In this document: in pieces, positions 13,675 to 24,005 of the stretch
How the letters are laid out: the number at the start of each line of letters is the position of its first letter
Numbering within the stretch: position 1 is the stretch's first letter
Source: Ga0077536 sp943370145
GTDB taxonomy: Bacteria > Pseudomonadota > Gammaproteobacteria > Ga0077536
Direction of reading: 5' to 3'
Assembly: GCA_943370145.1 (NCBI GenBank)
Contig: CALRPY020000065.1
Coordinates: 1-24,005, forward strand
Length of the DNA: 24,005 bases
The notes under the pieces: model-generated
Told to the model about the DNA's origin: nothing
The model's input: only the letters and a program-made list of their open reading frames with translations
Database searches by the model: none
Made by a program: the position numbers and the translations under genes

Positions 13675-16248
13675 CTAGGAGGATGCCGCCGCGTCCATGC
13701 GCGCACCGAGATGTTCCGTCAACGCGGCGAGCAGGACCTGCTTCTTGATTGGCTTGGTCAGGTGGGCGGTGCAGCCCGCCGCGAGACTTTTCTCCATGTC
13801 CTCCTTCACCGCATGCGCGGTCAACGCGATGATGGGCACCGGCTGGCGGCGGTTTGCGCGCTCGAGATCGCGGATCGCCCGCGTCGCCTCATGTCCGTCC
13901 ATGACCGGCATCTGGACATCCATCAGGATCAGGTCATAGCGCCCCTCGCCAAAGCAGGCCACCGCGATCGCGCCGTTCTCGGCCTCTTCGACGTCGTAGG
14001 GCTCCTTCTTCAGGTAGGTCCTGATGAGGAGACGGTTGTCCGGGTTGTCCTCGACCAGCAGCAGGCGGGCACGGGCCTGCGTGCCGGCGGGAGATGCCGG
14101 CAAGTCCATGGGCGCCACTTCGTTCGCGGGCTTTCGAGCCAGCACGTCGCTAACCTCGTGCCGCTTGAGTGGTTTGACCAGGAAACTCGCACGCTCGATG
14201 CCCTTGACCCGCTCGAGGTCCGCGCCGAGCTGCGTGGAGTCGAGCAACACCACCAGGCCGCATTCGGGCGCCGCCAGTGCGAGCTCCCGGGCGAGCTCGA
14301 TTCCGTCGGCATCAGGGAGGCGTGCGTCACAGAAAATCCAGTCGAGTTGTCCCTGTGCTGCACGCAGTTGGCGCACCAGCGCCCGCGCTTCCGCTGCCGT
14401 GCGCGCCGCCCGTGTTCCCGCGGCGAGCCCGCGCAGGAGGTCGCACAGGACGCCTCGCGCACTGTCGTTGTCGTCGATGACGAGCGCGGTGGCAGGCAGC
14501 GGGACTGGACGCACGGCGGCGGTGTCGGCCATCGCCACCGACCCGAAGGGAATTTCGAAATGAAAGCGGCTGCCCTCCCCTTCACGGCTTTCGACCCAGA
14601 TTTCCCCGCCCATGATCTCGACGAGCTTCCGCGAGATCGTGAGCCCGAGACCGGTGCCCCCATACTTGCGGGTGGTCGAGGAATCCACCTGGGTGAAGCT
14701 CGCAAAAATTTCCTGCTGCTTGTGCGCGGGAATGCCGATGCCGCTGTCGCAGACCGAAATCCGGATCCGGCCCGGACCCGGCCAGCGGCTGGCCGACTCC
14801 ACGCGCACATTGATTTCCCCATGCTCGGTGAACTTTATCGCGTTGCCGAGCAGGTTCAGCACGACCTGCCGCAGGCGCGCCGGATCGCCCTTGACGCGTT
14901 CGGCGACGTCGGGCGCAATGCGCACCGTCAGCTCGATGCCCTTGGCAGCCGTCTTCAGCGCATAGATGTCGGCGGAGCGTTCGATCAGTTCGACGAGATC
15001 GAAGTCGATCTGCTCGAGGATGAGCTGGCCGGCCTCGATTTTCGACAGGTCGAGGATGTCGTTGACGAGGCTCAGCAGGGCCTCGCCTGCATTGCGAAAC
15101 ACTCCGACATAACGCGCCTGATCGGTCGACAGTTTAGTGTCGGACAGCAGTTCAGCCATGCCGATGATTGCATTCAGCGGAGTCCTGATCTCGTGGCTCA
15201 TCGAGGCGAGGAAGTCGGATTTGACGCGTGATGCCGCCAGCGCCTGGTCACGCGCTTCAGCGAGTTCCTGGGTCTGGCGTCGCACCTGGTCTTCAATCAC
15301 CCGGTTGCGCGCGGCCAGTTCGCGGGCCTGCAGGTCCTTGGCGCGCGCCAGCGCAATCAGCAGCAGCGTCACGCCAAGGCTCAGGATCGACGCGGTGAAC
15401 AGCAGGCCCTTGTCGAGATCGCGCCAGTACAGACCTTTCTCGATCATCAGGCGCACCGAATAGCGCTCGAAACGGACCTGGCTGCCCTCGCTCAGCGCCT
15501 GCAGCAGCCACTGTCCCTGGTCGACGTCGGCAGCCTTGCGATACAGAAGCTTGCGGCCGCCGACACCCTCTGACTCCAGGAAGAGATGGAGCGCGAGCCC
15601 CGAATCACCGACGAGCCGGCCAAGCAGGCGGACGGGGTCGATACGGGCAAGCACGAGATCCTCGCCCGCGCCGCGCCCGCTGCCCGCCGGCACCGGGCGC
15701 ACCAGCCAGTAACCGCCCGCCGCGCCCCCCTCCGCAGGAAAGACCACCGGCATGACGGCCCCGCTCTCGAGCGCGCTGCGCAGCTCGAAAGCGTAGGGAA
15801 GCTGCGACTCCACGCTGAGCACGGCCGGCAGCGGCCCGTCGACCTGCAGCTTGCGCCTGCGCAGCACGAAGTCATGCGAATGGGCCGCGTCGCGACGGTA
15901 CCAGGCCAGCGCTGTAACGAATTCGTTCCGGCGCATGAGATCGGAGCTGAGCTGTTCGAAGGCCGCGCTGGCGACTTCGTCGGAGGCGGCGCCGACGAAA
16001 CTGGCGATGGCCTCGATGGCCTCGTGGGCGGCGCGCAATCCCATGCGGGCCGTGTCGTCAACCGACAGGGATTCGAAAGCGAAGGCACGATTCTCGGCCT
16101 CGACCGCATTGTCCCAGGCCAGCAGCAACAGGACGCCCGAGAACGACAAGCCCAGCGCAGCCGCGACGAAATAGAAGAACCAGCTCGAAGCATGACGGCG
16201 CCGCGGGGGCGGTTCCGCCGTTAATGGCTGCGTCGCGGGCTCCGCCAT
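13675..16248 (-). CDS. CHASE-domain hybrid sensor histidine kinase with two receiver domains
   Basis: An 857-residue hybrid kinase. Membrane helices at about 23-45 and 283-302 flank a periplasmic CHASE-like sensor domain. HisKA carries the phospho-acceptor H352 in SMSHEIRTP. HATPase_c has LLGNAIKFTE, DSGIGIP and GGTGLGL. The first receiver domain (about 590-700, FCDARLPDADG) and the second (about 730-845, LLLVEDNPDNR, MDVQMPVMDG, LTKPIKK) follow. I chose the ATG at 16248, 10 nt after the Hpt stop; an in-frame TTG at 16278 would overlap the Hpt gene by 20 nt. With the separate Hpt protein and the sigma-54 regulator upstream it forms a probable four-step phosphorelay. The ligand of the CHASE domain is unknown. 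Confidence 0.88.
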   Translation of the reverse strand: MAEPATQPLTAEPPPRRRHASSWFFYFVAAALGLSFSGVLLLLAWDNAVEAENRAFAFESLSVDDTARMGLRAAHEAIEAIASFVGAASDEVASAAFEQLSSDLMRRNEFVTALAWYRRDAAHSHDFVLRRRKLQVDGPLPAVLSVESQLPYAFELRSALESGAVMPVVFPAEGGAAGGYWLVRPVPAGSGRGAGEDLVLARIDPVRLLGRLVGDSGLALHLFLESEGVGGRKLLYRKAADVDQGQWLLQALSEGSQVRFERYSVRLMIEKGLYWRDLDKGLLFTASILSLGVTLLLIALARAKDLQARELAARNRVIEDQVRRQTQELAEARDQALAASRVKSDFLASMSHEIRTPLNAIIGMAELLSDTKLSTDQARYVGVFRNAGEALLSLVNDILDLSKIEAGQLILEQIDFDLVELIERSADIYALKTAAKGIELTVRIAPDVAERVKGDPARLRQVVLNLLGNAIKFTEHGEINVRVESASRWPGPGRIRISVCDSGIGIPAHKQQEIFASFTQVDSSTTRKYGGTGLGLTISRKLVEIMGGEIWVESREGEGSRFHFEIPFGSVAMADTAAVRPVPLPATALVIDDNDSARGVLCDLLRGLAAGTRAARTAAEARALVRQLRAAQGQLDWIFCDARLPDADGIELARELALAAPECGLVVLLDSTQLGADLERVKGIERASFLVKPLKRHEVSDVLARKPANEVAPMDLPASPAGTQARARLLLVEDNPDNRLLIRTYLKKEPYDVEEAENGAIAVACFGEGRYDLILMDVQMPVMDGHEATRAIRDLERANRRQPVPIIALTAHAVKEDMEKSLAAGCTAHLTKPIKKQVLLAALTEHLGARMDAAASS

Positions 16249-16258
16249 GGCAGCTGGC

Positions 16259-16561
16259 TCAGTCGAAGACCGGTTCAACCCTGGCGAGATAATCGGCGAG
16301 CTTGCCGATGGCGGCCTCGATTGCGACGCCGTCCTTCAGCAGGGCTGCCTGCTCGATCTCACCGCCGTAATCGGTGATTGGATCAAAGCCGTAGCCGCCA
16401 CCGGAACCTTTCATGCTGTGGCCGATGAGCCGGACCTGGTCGAAGTCGGCGCGCGCCAGCAGTTGGCGGATACGCTCCACGTCATGGCGACGGTTGCCGA
16501 GGAAACCGGGGATCAGATCTTCGAGATCGGGATCGATGCTCACTCTTATTTTCTCGTTCAT
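16259..16561 (-). CDS. Hpt domain phosphotransfer protein
   Basis: A 100-residue stand-alone histidine phosphotransfer protein. The phospho-accepting H48 is in GHSMKGSGGGYGFD, matching the Hpt consensus HxxKG. The rest is predicted helical (ALLKDGVAIEAAIGKLADYL). It should shuttle phosphate from the receiver of the hybrid kinase encoded next to it to a response regulator, most simply the regulator encoded just upstream. The ATG at 16561 has an AGGAG ribosome binding site. It begins 45 nt after the regulator gene. Confidence 0.88.
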   Translation of the reverse strand: MNEKIRVSIDPDLEDLIPGFLGNRRHDVERIRQLLARADFDQVRLIGHSMKGSGGGYGFDPITDYGGEIEQAALLKDGVAIEAAIGKLADYLARVEPVFD

Positions 16562-16606
16562 CCGCTGAACTCCTGGTTGCGGGTCGCGCAGGGCCTGTCG
16601 CGTCTT

Positions 16607-18004
<1,398 letters not shown>

Positions 18005-18095
18005 TTGCAACCGCCCATGACGTCCCGCCGTGCCTGTCCGAGACTCAACGCATCGCTGCCGGCCGCCGCGGGTTCGACAGCCACCCCGAGGGGCC

Positions 18096-19928
18096 TTACT
18101 CCACCGTCACCGACTTCGCGAGGTTGCGCGGCTGGTCGACGTCGGCGCCCTTCAGCACCGCGACATGATAGGCGAGCATCTGCAGCGGCACCGTGTAGAC
18201 GATCGGCGCGATTTCGTCCGGTACGCCCGGCACCGCGATGACGTGGATGGACGCGGTGGTCGCGACGTCCACGTTCGAGTCCGCGAAGATGTACAGCTGG
18301 CCGCCACGTGCCCTCACCTCCTCGAGATTCGACTTCAATTTCTCGATCAGTTCGTTGTTCGGCGCGACCGCGATGACCGGCATCTCGTCATCCACCAGGG
18401 CCAGCGGCCCGTGCTTCAGCTCGCCCGCCGGGTACGCCTCGGCGTGGATGTAGGAGATTTCCTTGAGCTTCAATGCGCCTTCCATCGCAATCGGATACAT
18501 GGATCCGCGACCGAGATACAGCGCATGGTGCTTGTTGACGAAATGCTCGGCGAGCGCGGTAATCGTATCGTTGAGTTCCAGCGCGGCGTTCAGCTTGCCC
18601 GGCAGGGTCTGCAGCGCCGCGACGAGCTCACGTTCACGATGCGGCGTGATGCTGTGCCGGCGACCCAGTGCGATCGTCAGCAGCATCAGAGCGACCAGCT
18701 GGGTGGTGAAGGCCTTGGTCGACGCGACCCCGATCTCGGGGCCCGCCCGCGTCATCAGCACCAGTTCGGACTCGCGGGTCAGCGAGCTTTCGGGCACGTT
18801 GCAGATCGCGAGCGAATGGGCGTAGCCGGCACGCTTGGCTTCGCGCAGGGCGGCCAGCGTGTCCGCCGTTTCACCAGACTGCGAAATCGTCACGAACAGC
18901 GTGTTCGGGCTGACGACCGGGTTGCGATACCGGAACTCGCTTGCAACCTCGACCGAGCACGGCACACCCGCCATGCCCTCGAGCCAGTACCTGGCGACCG
19001 TGCCGGCATGGAAACTGGTGCCGCAGGCGACGATGGTCACGGACTTCACCCGGTCGAAGATTTCACCGGCGGTGGGCCCGAAGATCGTGTCGGCCACCCG
19101 GTCGTCCTCGAGCCGGCCTTCGAGCGTCTCCGCTACCGCTCGGGGCTGGGTGAAGATCTCCTTCAGCATGAAATGTCGATAGCCGGACTTTTCGGCCGCA
19201 TCCGGCGTCAGCTTCGAGATCGATTCAGGGCGCGTGACGCGCTGCCCCGCGGCGTCATAAATCGTGATGCTGTTGCGGGTGATTTCGGCGACGTCACCGT
19301 CTTCCAGAAAGATGAACCGCTGGGTGACGGGGAGCAGCGCGAACACATCCGAGGCGATGAAATTCTCGCCAATGCCCAGGCCGATGACGAGCGGACTGCC
19401 GCGACGGGCGGCGACCAGCCGCTCGGGGGCTGTGCGGGACATCACGCCAAAGGCGAAGGCGCCGACCAGTTCGCGAGCGGCCGTCTGGACGGCGGCCAGC
19501 AGGTCGAGGCCCTGCTTGAGATGGTGGTGAACGAGGTTGACCGCGACTTCAGTGTCCGTGTCGGACGTGAATTCATAGCCGTTCGCCGACTGGTGGGCGC
19601 GGAGTTCGGCATGATTTTCGATGATGCCGTTGTGGACGAGCGCCACCAGATCCCCGCACACGTGGGGATGGGCGTTGCGGGTGCTCGGCACACCGTGGGT
19701 CGCCCAGCGCGTATGGGCGATGCCGATGGTGCCGTCGAGAGGCTCCGCCGCCAGCACTTCCTCCAGCCCTGAAACCTTGCCCTGCACCCGTCGCCGTTCT
19801 ATCGAGCGCTCGCTGCCGATGACGGCCATGCCGGCCGAGTCATAACCCCGATATTCGAGCCGCTTCAGGCCCTCCAGCAGGATGGGCGCGACGTGTCTCT
19901 CGGCAACTGCACCTACGATTCCGCACAT
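18096..19928 (-). CDS. glmS: Glutamine--fructose-6-phosphate aminotransferase (isomerizing)
   Basis: A 610-residue GlmS, full length for the family. It makes glucosamine-6-phosphate from fructose-6-phosphate and glutamine, the first step to UDP-GlcNAc for peptidoglycan, LPS and exopolysaccharide. The N-terminal class II glutaminase has the catalytic Cys2 (MCGIVGAV) and RLEYRGYDSAG. The two SIS sugar-isomerase domains contain ACGTSFHAG and TISQSGETADT. The C-terminus LAKSVTVE is diagnostic. No glmU is adjacent. A possible -10 element (TATACT) lies at 19967-19972. Confidence 0.97.
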   Translation of the reverse strand: MCGIVGAVAERHVAPILLEGLKRLEYRGYDSAGMAVIGSERSIERRRVQGKVSGLEEVLAAEPLDGTIGIAHTRWATHGVPSTRNAHPHVCGDLVALVHNGIIENHAELRAHQSANGYEFTSDTDTEVAVNLVHHHLKQGLDLLAAVQTAARELVGAFAFGVMSRTAPERLVAARRGSPLVIGLGIGENFIASDVFALLPVTQRFIFLEDGDVAEITRNSITIYDAAGQRVTRPESISKLTPDAAEKSGYRHFMLKEIFTQPRAVAETLEGRLEDDRVADTIFGPTAGEIFDRVKSVTIVACGTSFHAGTVARYWLEGMAGVPCSVEVASEFRYRNPVVSPNTLFVTISQSGETADTLAALREAKRAGYAHSLAICNVPESSLTRESELVLMTRAGPEIGVASTKAFTTQLVALMLLTIALGRRHSITPHRERELVAALQTLPGKLNAALELNDTITALAEHFVNKHHALYLGRGSMYPIAMEGALKLKEISYIHAEAYPAGELKHGPLALVDDEMPVIAVAPNNELIEKLKSNLEEVRARGGQLYIFADSNVDVATTASIHVIAVPGVPDEIAPIVYTVPLQMLAYHVAVLKGADVDQPRNLAKSVTVE

Positions 19929-19966
19929 AAATTTACTCGCCCGTTCCGGAACTTGGATTGACTATC

Positions 19967-19972
19967 AGTATA
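19967..19972 (-). promoter_or_regulatory. Possible -10 element for glmS
   Basis: The minus strand reads TATACT (5 of 6 to TATAAT), 39 nt before the glmS ATG. No good -35 box is seen 16-18 nt upstream, so the promoter is tentative. A palindrome GTTCCGGAAC (19943-19952) lies between it and the start codon. Confidence 0.3.
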
Positions 19973-20025
19973 GCGAATGGACATTTCCCGACCGTGTCGG
20001 CATTCGCAACCAATTATGTATCGGC

Positions 20026-20556
20026 TCAATCCGGCAGTCGTTTATCCAATTCGGCGTTGAGGACCTTGCGCGCCCTGACCATTTCACTGGGCGTGAGGGC
20101 ATCCCCCATGAGCGCCATGTACCTCGGTGCCCGCGGATTGCCGCGTTCCGCGGCCTCGGTGAACCAGGCATAGGCCAGAAAATCGTCCTGCTTCACGCCG
20201 AGGCCCCGCAGGTAGAGCGTGGCCAGGTTGCGCTGCGCCGAGGAGTTGCCGAGCAGCGCCGCACGTTCGAACCAGCGACCGGCCTCGGCGAAATTCCGCT
20301 CGACGCCAGCCCCCAGGTAGTAATGGATGCCGACCAGATTGGCCGCGTCCGGACTGTCCTGTTCGGCCTCCACCGTCGCAAGCGCCAGTGAGCGTCGGAA
20401 GTGTCCCGCGTCGAACAGGCCTTGCGCGTCCTCGGCCGAACCGCAGGAGACCAGCAGCGGGAGCAGGATGCAGCACGATGCGCGCAGCAGGAATGCGCGC
20501 AGGCACCCTGACGGAAGGAAGGAATTTCGAGTAGTGCTGAAAATCAGCCTGCTCAT
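20026..20556 (-). CDS. Sel1-repeat (TPR-like) lipoprotein
   Basis: A 176-residue protein with a lipoprotein signal: hydrophobic AFLLRASCCILLPLLVSC ends in the lipobox LVSC, so it should be lipidated and envelope-anchored. The mature part carries Sel1-like helical repeats (ANLVGIHYYLGAGVERNFAEAGRWFERAA and RNLATLYLRGLGVKQDDFLAYAWFTEAA), which usually mediate protein-protein contacts. The frame stays open upstream to 20625, but those codons are the 3' half of the tRNA-Pro gene. I therefore place the start at the ATG at 20556, 24 nt after the tRNA. The partner is unknown. Confidence 0.78.
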   Translation of the reverse strand: MSRLIFSTTRNSFLPSGCLRAFLLRASCCILLPLLVSCGSAEDAQGLFDAGHFRRSLALATVEAEQDSPDAANLVGIHYYLGAGVERNFAEAGRWFERAALLGNSSAQRNLATLYLRGLGVKQDDFLAYAWFTEAAERGNPRAPRYMALMGDALTPSEMVRARKVLNAELDKRLPD

Positions 20557-20579
20557 CCAGCGACTGCCTGCGTTGTAAA

Positions 20580-20657
<78 letters not shown>

Positions 20658-20782
20658 ACTGAATCCACACGCGAGAAAAGTGCTGTTCAACACTGGAGGC
20701 TGGGCGCTGGTGCCAAGTCGTTCCCGACCCGACCCATTACCCGAACCTTGGTTGAGGAGGCCCTGGATGACTACCGCTAAGC

Positions 20783-21139
20783 CTAGCGACGGAGAATATC
20801 CAGGACTTCTTCGAGTTCAATGCGCAGCTGCCGCACAATCTGCTGACTCATGCTGCTGTCTGCCTTGACCTCGTCGCCGGCGAGGCGCTGGCGCGCGCCG
20901 CCGATGGTGAAACCGTGATCGTACAACAGGCTGCGAATCTGGCGAATCAGAATCACGTCCTGCCGCTGGTAGTATCGACGGTTACCGCGGCGCTTGATCG
21001 GCTTGAGCTGCGGAAACTCCTGCTCCCAATACCGCAGCACGTGCGGCTTGACGGCACACAGGTCGCTGACTTCACCGATTGTGAAGTAACGCTTGCCCGG
21101 AATCGCCGGCAACAGGTTATTGTTCGATACTTCCAGCAT
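20783..21139 (-). CDS. MerR-family transcriptional regulator (ihfA-linked)
   Basis: A 118-residue MerR-type protein. The winged helix-turn-helix is at about 17-85 (YFTIGEVSDLCAVKPHVLRYWEQEFPQLKP, then GNRRYYQRQDV). A short C-terminal helix follows (QIVRQLRIELEEVLDILRR), with no metal-binding cysteine set. This small MerR relative is conserved right after ihfA in many gammaproteobacteria; its target is not established. The ATG at 21139 lies inside the end of ihfA (23-nt overlap), implying coupled translation. Confidence 0.9.
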   Translation of the reverse strand: MLEVSNNNLLPAIPGKRYFTIGEVSDLCAVKPHVLRYWEQEFPQLKPIKRRGNRRYYQRQDVILIRQIRSLLYDHGFTIGGARQRLAGDEVKADSSMSQQIVRQLRIELEEVLDILRR

Positions 21140-21419
21140 ATGCTTCTACTCGTGCTTTGAGCTTCTGCCCCGGCCTGAAAGTCACCACACGGCGGGCAGA
21201 TATGGGGATCTCCTCACCGGTCTTCGGGTTTCGGCCCGGACGCTGGTTCTTGTTTCGCAGGTCGAAGTTGCCGAAACCGGACAGCTTCACCTGTTGCCCT
21301 TGCTCCAGGGAGGAGCGAATTTCCTCGAAGAACGCTTCGACCAGTTCTTTGGCCTCGCGCTTGTTCAAACCGAGATCGTCGAAAAGACGCTCAGCCATGT
21401 CAGCCTTGGTCAACGCCAT
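21117..21419 (-). CDS. ihfA: Integration host factor subunit alpha
   Basis: A 100-residue DNA-bending protein of the HU/IHF family. It begins MALTKADMAERLFDDLGLNKREAK and contains the beta-arm GRNPKTGEEIPISARRVVTF, whose proline intercalates in DNA, and the C-terminal FRPGQKLKARVE. With IhfB it bends DNA at specific sites, including many sigma-54 promoters. It starts 2 nt after the pheT stop, with a GAGG ribosome binding site inside the pheT end, in the classical pheST-ihfA order. Confidence 0.97.
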   Translation of the reverse strand: MALTKADMAERLFDDLGLNKREAKELVEAFFEEIRSSLEQGQQVKLSGFGNFDLRNKNQRPGRNPKTGEEIPISARRVVTFRPGQKLKARVEAYAGSIEQ

Positions 21420-21421
21420 GC

Positions 21422-23791
21422 CTAGGTCCTCAAAACCCCATCGAGGTCGCGCCCGACCGCTACGACGACACCGGCGACCATTTCTTCAATCTCAGTGTCG
21501 GTAAGAGTGCTGGATGCGGATTGGAAAATCAAGCCCAAGGCCAGGCTTTTTTTGCCTGAATCAATGCCTTGGCCCCTATACACATCAAACAACTGCAGGT
21601 CGCGCAAGACCGCTCCGCAGCTCTTCCGGACGCAGGCCAGGACCGCATCGGCCGCCACCGTTTCCGCGACGACCAGCGCCAGATCGCGACGCACGCTCGG
21701 GAAGCGCGACAAGGGCTGGAAGGCCGGCGCGACTGCCGCGCCCAAGGTCTCCCACTGGATCTCGAAGGCCAGTGCCGACGCCCCCAAGTCCATGACCCGC
21801 AAGACTTTAGGGTGCACGGCGCCTATCGTCGCAACGCAGCGATCCCCGTGCAGCACTCGTGCGAACTGCCGCGGATGGTAGGCCGGATGCTCGGTGGCCT
21901 CGTAGCGCAGATTCCCGAAACCGAGCGCCGACAGCAGGGTTTCCAGGTCCTGCTTGAGGTCGAAATAGTCCGCATCATGGCTGGCCGCCGCCCACTGGGG
22001 CGGCTGGACGCGCCCGGAGACGACACCGGCGAGGCAATAGCGCTGAATCAATTCATTACCTTGGCGGCCAAACGTCATGCCGTACTCGAACAGGCGCACA
22101 TCGTGCTGTTGCCGGTTGCGGTTGAAACGGACCGCGGCAAGCAGGCCCGGGACCAGACTCGGACGCATCGCGCTCATGTCGCTGGCGATGGGATTGGCCA
22201 GCACCACCGGGGGTAGGTCCGGACTGAACGCGGCGTGGGCCGGCTCCGGGATGAAACTGAAGGTCACGGCCTCGTAATAGCCAAGCGCGACCAGGGTGTC
22301 GCGGGCCCGGGCCAGTGACGGGCCGGACGGCGCGGCTCCGAGTCGCAGCGTGCCGCGCGGCAGGGTCTCGGGAATCGATTCGTAGCCGTTGAGCCGGGCC
22401 ACTTCCTCGATCAGGTCCACCTCGCGCGAAATGTCCGCCCGCCAGCTCGGTGGCGTGACACGCCAGGCTTCCGCGCCGTCGTCGCACGCCATGCCGAGGC
22501 GGGTGAAGATGTCGCGTACCACCGCCGGTCCCGGCTCGATGCCGAGCAGCTGGCCAACGCGGTGCGGACGGAAATAGACCGGCGGTCGAGCCACCGCGTG
22601 CGCAGCCGACGTCACGTCGATGACCGGGCCAGCCTGCCCGCCGCAGCATTCCAGCACCAGCGCGGTCGCGCGCTCGATTGCCCGACGCTGCCCATCCGGG
22701 TCTACCCCGCGTTCGAAGCGATGCGATGCATCCGTATGCAGGCCGTGTCGGCGCGCCGTGCGCGACAGCGCAATCGCTTCGAAGAAGGCGCTCTCGAGGA
22801 GGATGTCGGACGTGGTGGTGCCTACGCCGGAGGCCTGTCCGCCCATCACCCCGGCGAGCGCGAGCGGCTTGCGGTGGTCGGCAATCACCAGCGCATCGGC
22901 CGGCAGCTCGAGCATGGTCTCGTCGAGCAGCAGCAGTTGTTCGCCGGGCGCTGCCCAGCGCACCCGGATCCCGCCATCGATGGTTGCGAGATCGAAGGCG
23001 TGCATCGGCTGGCCCAGCTCGAGCATCACGTAGTTGGTGATGTCGACGACGACGCTGACTGAGCGCACGCCGCAGCGGCGCAGCCTTTCTTTCATCCACA
23101 ACGGCGTTGCGCGTCCGGTATCGCAATGCCGGATGACGCGCCCCGCGTAGCGCGAGCACGCGGCCGGCGCTTCGAGCTCGACCGCCAGGACGTCATCGAT
23201 GGAAGGTGGCACGGACGCCACGGTCGGCAACGGCAGCGTCTGGCCGTTCAAGGCCGCGACTTCGCGCGCGAGACCCAGCATTGACAGGCAGTCGCCACGA
23301 TTTGGGGTCAGTCCGACTTCGACGACCGTGTCATCAAGATGCAGGCAGGAGACCAGGGAGTTGCCTGGCGTGGCGCGGGCGTCCAGTTCGAGCAGCCCGC
23401 CGGCGTCTTCGCCCAGGCCAAGCTCCGCAGCGGAGCAGAGCATGCCGGAGGACGCTACGCCGCGAATTTCGATGGCCTCGATGCGACGGCCATCCGGCAG
23501 CACGCTGCCCACGGGGGCGAACGGAGCGAGCAGCCCCTCGCGTGCATTGGGTGCGCCGCAGACAACCTCAGGCAGGCTGCCGTCACCCAGGTCGACGGCG
23601 CAAATGCGCAGGTTCGACGCCTGGGGATGCGCACGGACCGCCGCGATCCGGGCAACCACCGCCGGACATTCGGGCGCGACGGCATGCAGTGCGTCGACCT
23701 CGAGCCCGGCCATCGTCAGGCGATGAGACAGGGTTTCGGGATCCCAGGTGAAGCTCACCCATTCGTTCAACCATTCGACACTGTACTTCAT
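21422..23791 (-). CDS. pheT: Phenylalanine--tRNA ligase subunit beta
   Basis: A 789-residue PheRS beta subunit of normal length. It starts MKYSVEWLNEWV. The EMAP/OB-fold tRNA-binding domain is at about 40-150, and the B3/B4 editing domain (GLTPNRGDCLSMLGLAREVAAL) follows. The B5 domain comes next (LLGIEPGPAVVRDIFTRLGM), then the catalytic-like core (FEYGMTFGR). The C-terminal FDX-ACB anticodon-binding domain has SRFPSVRRDLALVV. With PheS it charges tRNA-Phe as an alpha2-beta2 tetramer. It begins 42 nt after the pheS stop. Confidence 0.97.
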   Translation of the reverse strand: MKYSVEWLNEWVSFTWDPETLSHRLTMAGLEVDALHAVAPECPAVVARIAAVRAHPQASNLRICAVDLGDGSLPEVVCGAPNAREGLLAPFAPVGSVLPDGRRIEAIEIRGVASSGMLCSAAELGLGEDAGGLLELDARATPGNSLVSCLHLDDTVVEVGLTPNRGDCLSMLGLAREVAALNGQTLPLPTVASVPPSIDDVLAVELEAPAACSRYAGRVIRHCDTGRATPLWMKERLRRCGVRSVSVVVDITNYVMLELGQPMHAFDLATIDGGIRVRWAAPGEQLLLLDETMLELPADALVIADHRKPLALAGVMGGQASGVGTTTSDILLESAFFEAIALSRTARRHGLHTDASHRFERGVDPDGQRRAIERATALVLECCGGQAGPVIDVTSAAHAVARPPVYFRPHRVGQLLGIEPGPAVVRDIFTRLGMACDDGAEAWRVTPPSWRADISREVDLIEEVARLNGYESIPETLPRGTLRLGAAPSGPSLARARDTLVALGYYEAVTFSFIPEPAHAAFSPDLPPVVLANPIASDMSAMRPSLVPGLLAAVRFNRNRQQHDVRLFEYGMTFGRQGNELIQRYCLAGVVSGRVQPPQWAAASHDADYFDLKQDLETLLSALGFGNLRYEATEHPAYHPRQFARVLHGDRCVATIGAVHPKVLRVMDLGASALAFEIQWETLGAAVAPAFQPLSRFPSVRRDLALVVAETVAADAVLACVRKSCGAVLRDLQLFDVYRGQGIDSGKKSLALGLIFQSASSTLTDTEIEEMVAGVVVAVGRDLDGVLRT

Positions 23792-23833
23792 GGCTTGACC
23801 AAGCAGTCTCCGCAGCGCATCGCGTGGGCGGGT

Positions 23834-24005
23834 TCAGGCGAACTGGCGCAGGAACTGCAAATCGTTGTCGTAGAAAAGGCGAAGATCGTTGACGCCATAG
23901 CGGAGCATTGCGAGGCGCTCGACGCCGAGCCCGAACGCAAAGCCCTGGTAGACCTCGCTGTCGATACCGACGTTGGCCAGGACGTTGGGATGCACCATGC
24001 CGCAG
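23834..24005 (-). CDS. pheS: Phenylalanine--tRNA ligase subunit alpha (3' end, partial)
   Basis: The last 56 codons of PheS, cut by the right edge. The residues GMVHPNVL, then YQGFAFGLGVERLAMLRYGV and DLRLFYDNDL form class II synthetase motif 3 and the standard PheS C-terminus. The stop codon is TGA at 23834-23836. PheS is the catalytic subunit that activates phenylalanine. Confidence 0.96.
   Translation of the reverse strand, partial: CGMVHPNVLANVGIDSEVYQGFAFGLGVERLAMLRYGVNDLRLFYDNDLQFLRQFA

Noticed and set aside
18030..19772. 580-codon open frame on the plus strand
   Set aside because: Antisense shadow of glmS.

Overview
The window is about 24 kb of GC-rich chromosomal DNA from a proteobacterium. 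The right-hand block (pheS-pheT-ihfA-merR-type regulator-tRNA-Pro) is the usual gammaproteobacterial arrangement. The PrsK/PrsR kinase-regulator pair and the EpsB-type sugar transferase are hallmarks of Gram-negative bacteria with an exosortase A (PEP-CTERM) and exopolysaccharide system. Nearly every gene is on the minus strand; only the end of a gene at the left edge, a nucleotidyltransferase (6791-7888) and a small ORF (8143-8343) are on the plus strand. I see no insertion sequence, integrase, CRISPR array or rRNA.

Layout, left to right. 1-81: 3' end of an unidentified plus-strand gene. 82-497: non-coding, with hairpins and an imperfect 72-bp-period repeat. 498-4545: minus-strand operon of N-acetyl-sugar amidotransferase-like, acyl-CoA ligase and fatty-acyl-reductase-like SDR genes. 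4676-7888: a compact cassette made of a Tat-exported small protein, a PqqD-like chaperone and an HprK-related kinase on the minus strand, with a divergent PF14907-type nucleotidyltransferase. 8143-8343: a small protein of unknown function. 8382-13366: PrsR, PrsK and a sugar transferase broken by a 2-nt frameshift. 13675-18004: a sigma-54 response regulator (QseF/GlrR-like), a free Hpt protein and a hybrid histidine kinase. 18096-24005: housekeeping genes glmS, a Sel1-repeat lipoprotein, tRNA-Pro(GGG), a MerR-type regulator, ihfA, pheT and the end of pheS.

How the parts may work together. PrsK/PrsR is a sensor kinase and sigma-54 activator pair. I find two good -24/-12 promoter sequences on the minus strand: one before the sugar transferase-prsK-prsR operon (13452-13466) and one before the Tat-protein gene (6632-6646). 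This suggests that the poorly understood HprK/PqqD/nucleotidyltransferase cassette belongs to the same sigma-54 cell-surface regulon. The amidotransferase, ligase and reductase genes and glmS (amino-sugar supply) would fit cell-surface glycan or lipid metabolism, but that is inference.

The most interesting region is 4676-7888. A Tat-exported candidate substrate is expressed from a sigma-54 promoter, followed by a strong hairpin and then low-output modification genes. This layout resembles peptide-modification operons and has no assigned function that I know of.
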